A DNA stretch of 64,000 nucleotides from Apium graveolens (Eukaryota; Streptophyta; Magnoliopsida; Apiales; Apiaceae). The stretch is from positions 29,812,438-29,876,437 of the forward strand of contig NC_133648.1 of NCBI RefSeq assembly GCF_009905375.1. The letters run 5' to 3'. This document shows positions 61,669-64,000 of the stretch, piece after piece (position 1 is the stretch's first letter; the number at the start of each line of letters is the position of its first letter). Below the pieces are notes generated by a model that saw nothing but the letters and a program-made list of their open reading frames with translations, was not told the DNA's origin and made no database searches. The position numbers and the translations under genes are program-made.

Positions 61669-61843
61669 ACAGCCAAGATACACGCACGCATACGCGCCAC
61701 CACTTCGCCGGAAAACAGCGAAGGGCGGCGGCCTGAAAATAACGAACATGGGACAATCTTACCGGAAATAAAGATAGGGGAAACAACGGGACAACGAGGT
61801 AGAAGGAGGAGGAAGAGTTAATTGAAAGGAACAACAGGGAATC

Positions 61844-61846
<3 letters not shown>

Positions 61847-61892
<46 letters not shown>

Positions 61893-61909
61893 AACGAGAG
61901 AGAGAGAGA
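61847..61909. repeat. GA microsatellite
   Basis: Runs of agagag broken once by attaaacg; much shorter in the partner LTR. Confidence 0.9.
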
Positions 61910-63269
61910 GCAGTCGGTGGTGGAGAGAAAAGAAAAGGGGTGTGGGGAATTAGGGTTGTATTTATTTTGTTTTGTTTTGTTTCTTTGTTTTTGCTTTTTT
62001 CCATTATTATCCTAATTTCTGTTACAGAATTGGGAATTTAACAGTGTATGCGTGCAAAAACTCAGTGAAATAATATCAAGATAATTTCTAAATTTCTATA
62101 AATATTTAAAAATATTTCGAGACTAATAAAACATGAGTTTCTTAATTTTGAAATATATATTTTTAAAATGCTCAACAGACCCGAAATTAACAGTTTAATG
62201 AATGAACTTGCAGGTGGGTTTAATCCGAAAATTTCCGAAATAACTTTAAAATTCTTGAAATATTCCAAACTTAATAAAATAAAATTTTCCTGATTTTTGG
62301 AGCATTCTGGAATTAAATACTGATTTTATAATTAAATGAAATCAGAAAATTATTTAAATATAAATAATCAATAAAATATTGATTTCTAAATTTTATAAAC
62401 TCCTAAAAATAATGAATAAAATTATAAAGCAACGAAAGAATTTTAGAAACAATTTTAGCATTTATGAGAATAAATATTTAATACAATCACCTTAAAAATG
62501 AAATAAGTTCATACAACTCGATGATTAATTACAAAATTAGTCTCCGCATCCAACAAATCACAAACAATTAATAATACATCAACACATAGCTGACGGCACC
62601 ATCACATATTTTATTTATTAATAATTTGATAATTATATTTATATATCGGATCTGAAAATAGGTTACTTAGCCGCTAAGTAACTACATAACGATACAATTT
62701 TAATACCCGATTTGGATAATTATCAAAACAGAGCCTTTTATAAAATACTTTATACAAAAATAAGGTAATAATGTCTCGTCTTTTGAGAATATGGATTCTT
62801 ATCGATATATAAAATGATTTGCATATAAAAAATTTCACACCGGGACTCGTACAGGTCAAACCATACCCCGGATCGAAAAAGTCAAAACACAGAAAATGTT
62901 CAGAATTATCAGATTGGGTTAGGAAGGAGTTTTCGGAAGAGTTTCGGGTTGTAAAAATGCAAAAACAGTTGAAGTGGGACAATTTCTGATTCTAAAAAGT
63001 GATTTTTATAATTATGTAAAAATAATTATTATTAATTCCATAAATGTTTATAAAATCATACAGCAATCCAAAAATTACCAGAAAATACGAAAATTATCTA
63101 CATTTAATTCTGGATAATTAAAAATTTAAATATCTAAATTTTAGCAGAAATACACATCCAAATATTATTATCCATCATCAAATAATACACAAAATTTCGC
63201 ATAAAAATCATATAATAATTATTTATTGGTAAAAATAATTACATAATATTTCTCAGACGTTACACCAAT

Positions 63270-64000
63270 TATATTGAGATCCTATATGTCTATAGAATTT
63301 GACAACATAACGGTTTAATGCACAAGCTATATATCATGATTACATAGGGCAATTAAGATGGTTAAAATTACCTACAAATCATGCATAACAATAACACATG
63401 AACCTATGCTAGCATGGCAAGTTCTAAATCCTTAAATTCACTTTAGCTTTATTAAGAATTAACACACTATCTTATAAGTTCACAACGCTCATAAGACAAA
63501 TTAGCACAACCAATACTAGGTTATCATACAATCACCACACACTAAGGCATCGAAATAAATCAACTAAAGAAATCTATAAATAAATCCGCTAGAACCCCAT
63601 AATAATGATTAGCCCATAAGCGGACTCATCATCAATGTGGGTTTCGATGAAAGCATGTATAATAAACGTAGTCTTTATACTTAATAAAACCAAGTACGAA
63701 ACACAAGTAAAGATTCAAGAATAAGAAAACTAGCATCCAATGTTACAACTTAAACAAAAAAATCACAAGAATAAACTAGATCTTCTTTGCCTTGGTTGAA
63801 TTGTGCTCTCCAGTCTTTTTTTCTCCTTTTCCTTAGCTTTTGTACGTCTCCCCTATTGCAAAACGTCTTTATTTATATATATATGTGCTATAGAATTGAC
63901 CAGGGCTTCAAACTCTCAAAATCCTAGTAGAAACAGAATTCCGCTACCCAGACCTGGCGCGTTCGCGCGCTTTAACAGCGCGGGCGCGCTGAGCTTCTGA
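63270..64000 (-). mobile_element. Unclassified repeat F, right arm (runs off window)
   Basis: On the minus strand this mirrors the left arm: a GC-rich start (63955-63990), a gattttgagag run, a gagagcacaa run, gatgatgagtccg, ggggttctagcggatttattta, and tttagaacttgccatgctagcata, in the same order as 34380-34890 on the plus strand but clearly diverged. Its outer end is not in the window, so the element's limits and TSD are unknown. Confidence 0.45.

Larger units (their letters stand above)
35322..63264 (-). mobile_element. Gypsy element C with nested solo LTR and D
   Basis: TSD ccaat (35317-35321, 63265-63269). LTRs of 3716 bp (35322-39037) and 3747 bp (59518-63264). Minus-strand primer site at 59503-59514, polypurine tract at 39038-39055. 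RT remnants are recognisable; the rest of the interior is badly eroded and contains LTR-like islands. It is interrupted by a solo Copia LTR (40232-41310) and by D (43750-57507). LTR divergence is about 3-4% by eye, the oldest of the gypsy insertions here. Confidence 0.92.
59518..63264 (-). repeat. C LTR, 5' in element sense
   Basis: Partner of 35322-39037. Expanded GA run (61847-61909), CA run (61620-61660), TG run (60968-60982). The 19-bp palindrome is at 62663-62681. Pyrimidine-rich in sense around the GA run, perhaps the transcript leader. Confidence 0.92.

Overview
This window looks like heterochromatic, gene-poor nuclear DNA of a flowering plant. I found no host gene, tRNA or rRNA. Almost all of it is nested LTR retrotransposons: Ty1/copia elements with an extra 3' ORF, and Ty3/gypsy chromoviruses with long (2.2-4.4 kb) LTRs. 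The reverse-transcription primer sites match plant initiator Met-tRNA. The Copia extra-ORF type resembles elements I associate with asterids (Asteraceae, Apiaceae); that placement is a weak inference.

Layout. A minus-strand Copia element (B) is the oldest recognisable scaffold. Its pol end is at 33267-33985 and its extra ORF runs leftward from 32431. Gypsy element A (9968-30580, TSD ctcta) inserted into that extra ORF, which reads through when A and one TSD copy are removed. A was itself split inside its reverse transcriptase by N1 (15492-25661, TSD agtaa), a minus-strand element with 4.3-4.4 kb LTRs and only a 1.39 kb non-coding interior. Left of A the extra ORF is also broken by a 1.37 kb solo LTR (TSD tatac). 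About 2.7 kb of this already nested DNA, including the start of A's LTR, occurs twice (983-3678 and 7963-10646). Between the two copies lies a truncated plus-strand Copia element E (gag, protease, extra-ORF remnant; pol missing).

Right of B, an unclassified repeat F (about 33986-35321 and 63265-64000, with inverted arms) interrupts Copia pol. Gypsy element C (35322-63264, minus strand, TSD ccaat) sits in F. C carries a solo LTR in its RT (40232-41310, TSD actcc) and the young element D (43750-57507, plus strand, TSD gtcgg/gttgg).

Notable points. (1) Three Copia-type units carry family-specific arrays of short palindromic or repeated motifs. One array lies just upstream of a TATA-like site and the start of the extra ORF, suggesting a private promoter. 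(2) The almost coding-free N1 keeps a short block, GAGTCGG-N2-GGA-N-GCCA-N-C in approximate form, that also lies in the leaders of A and C; it may be a cis-acting replication or packaging signal. (3) D has nearly identical LTRs but a decayed and order-scrambled interior, suggesting mobilisation in trans. (4) A perfect 9-1-9 palindrome is kept in all four LTRs of N1 and C. By-eye LTR divergence (D least, then N1, then A, then C) agrees with the nesting order.
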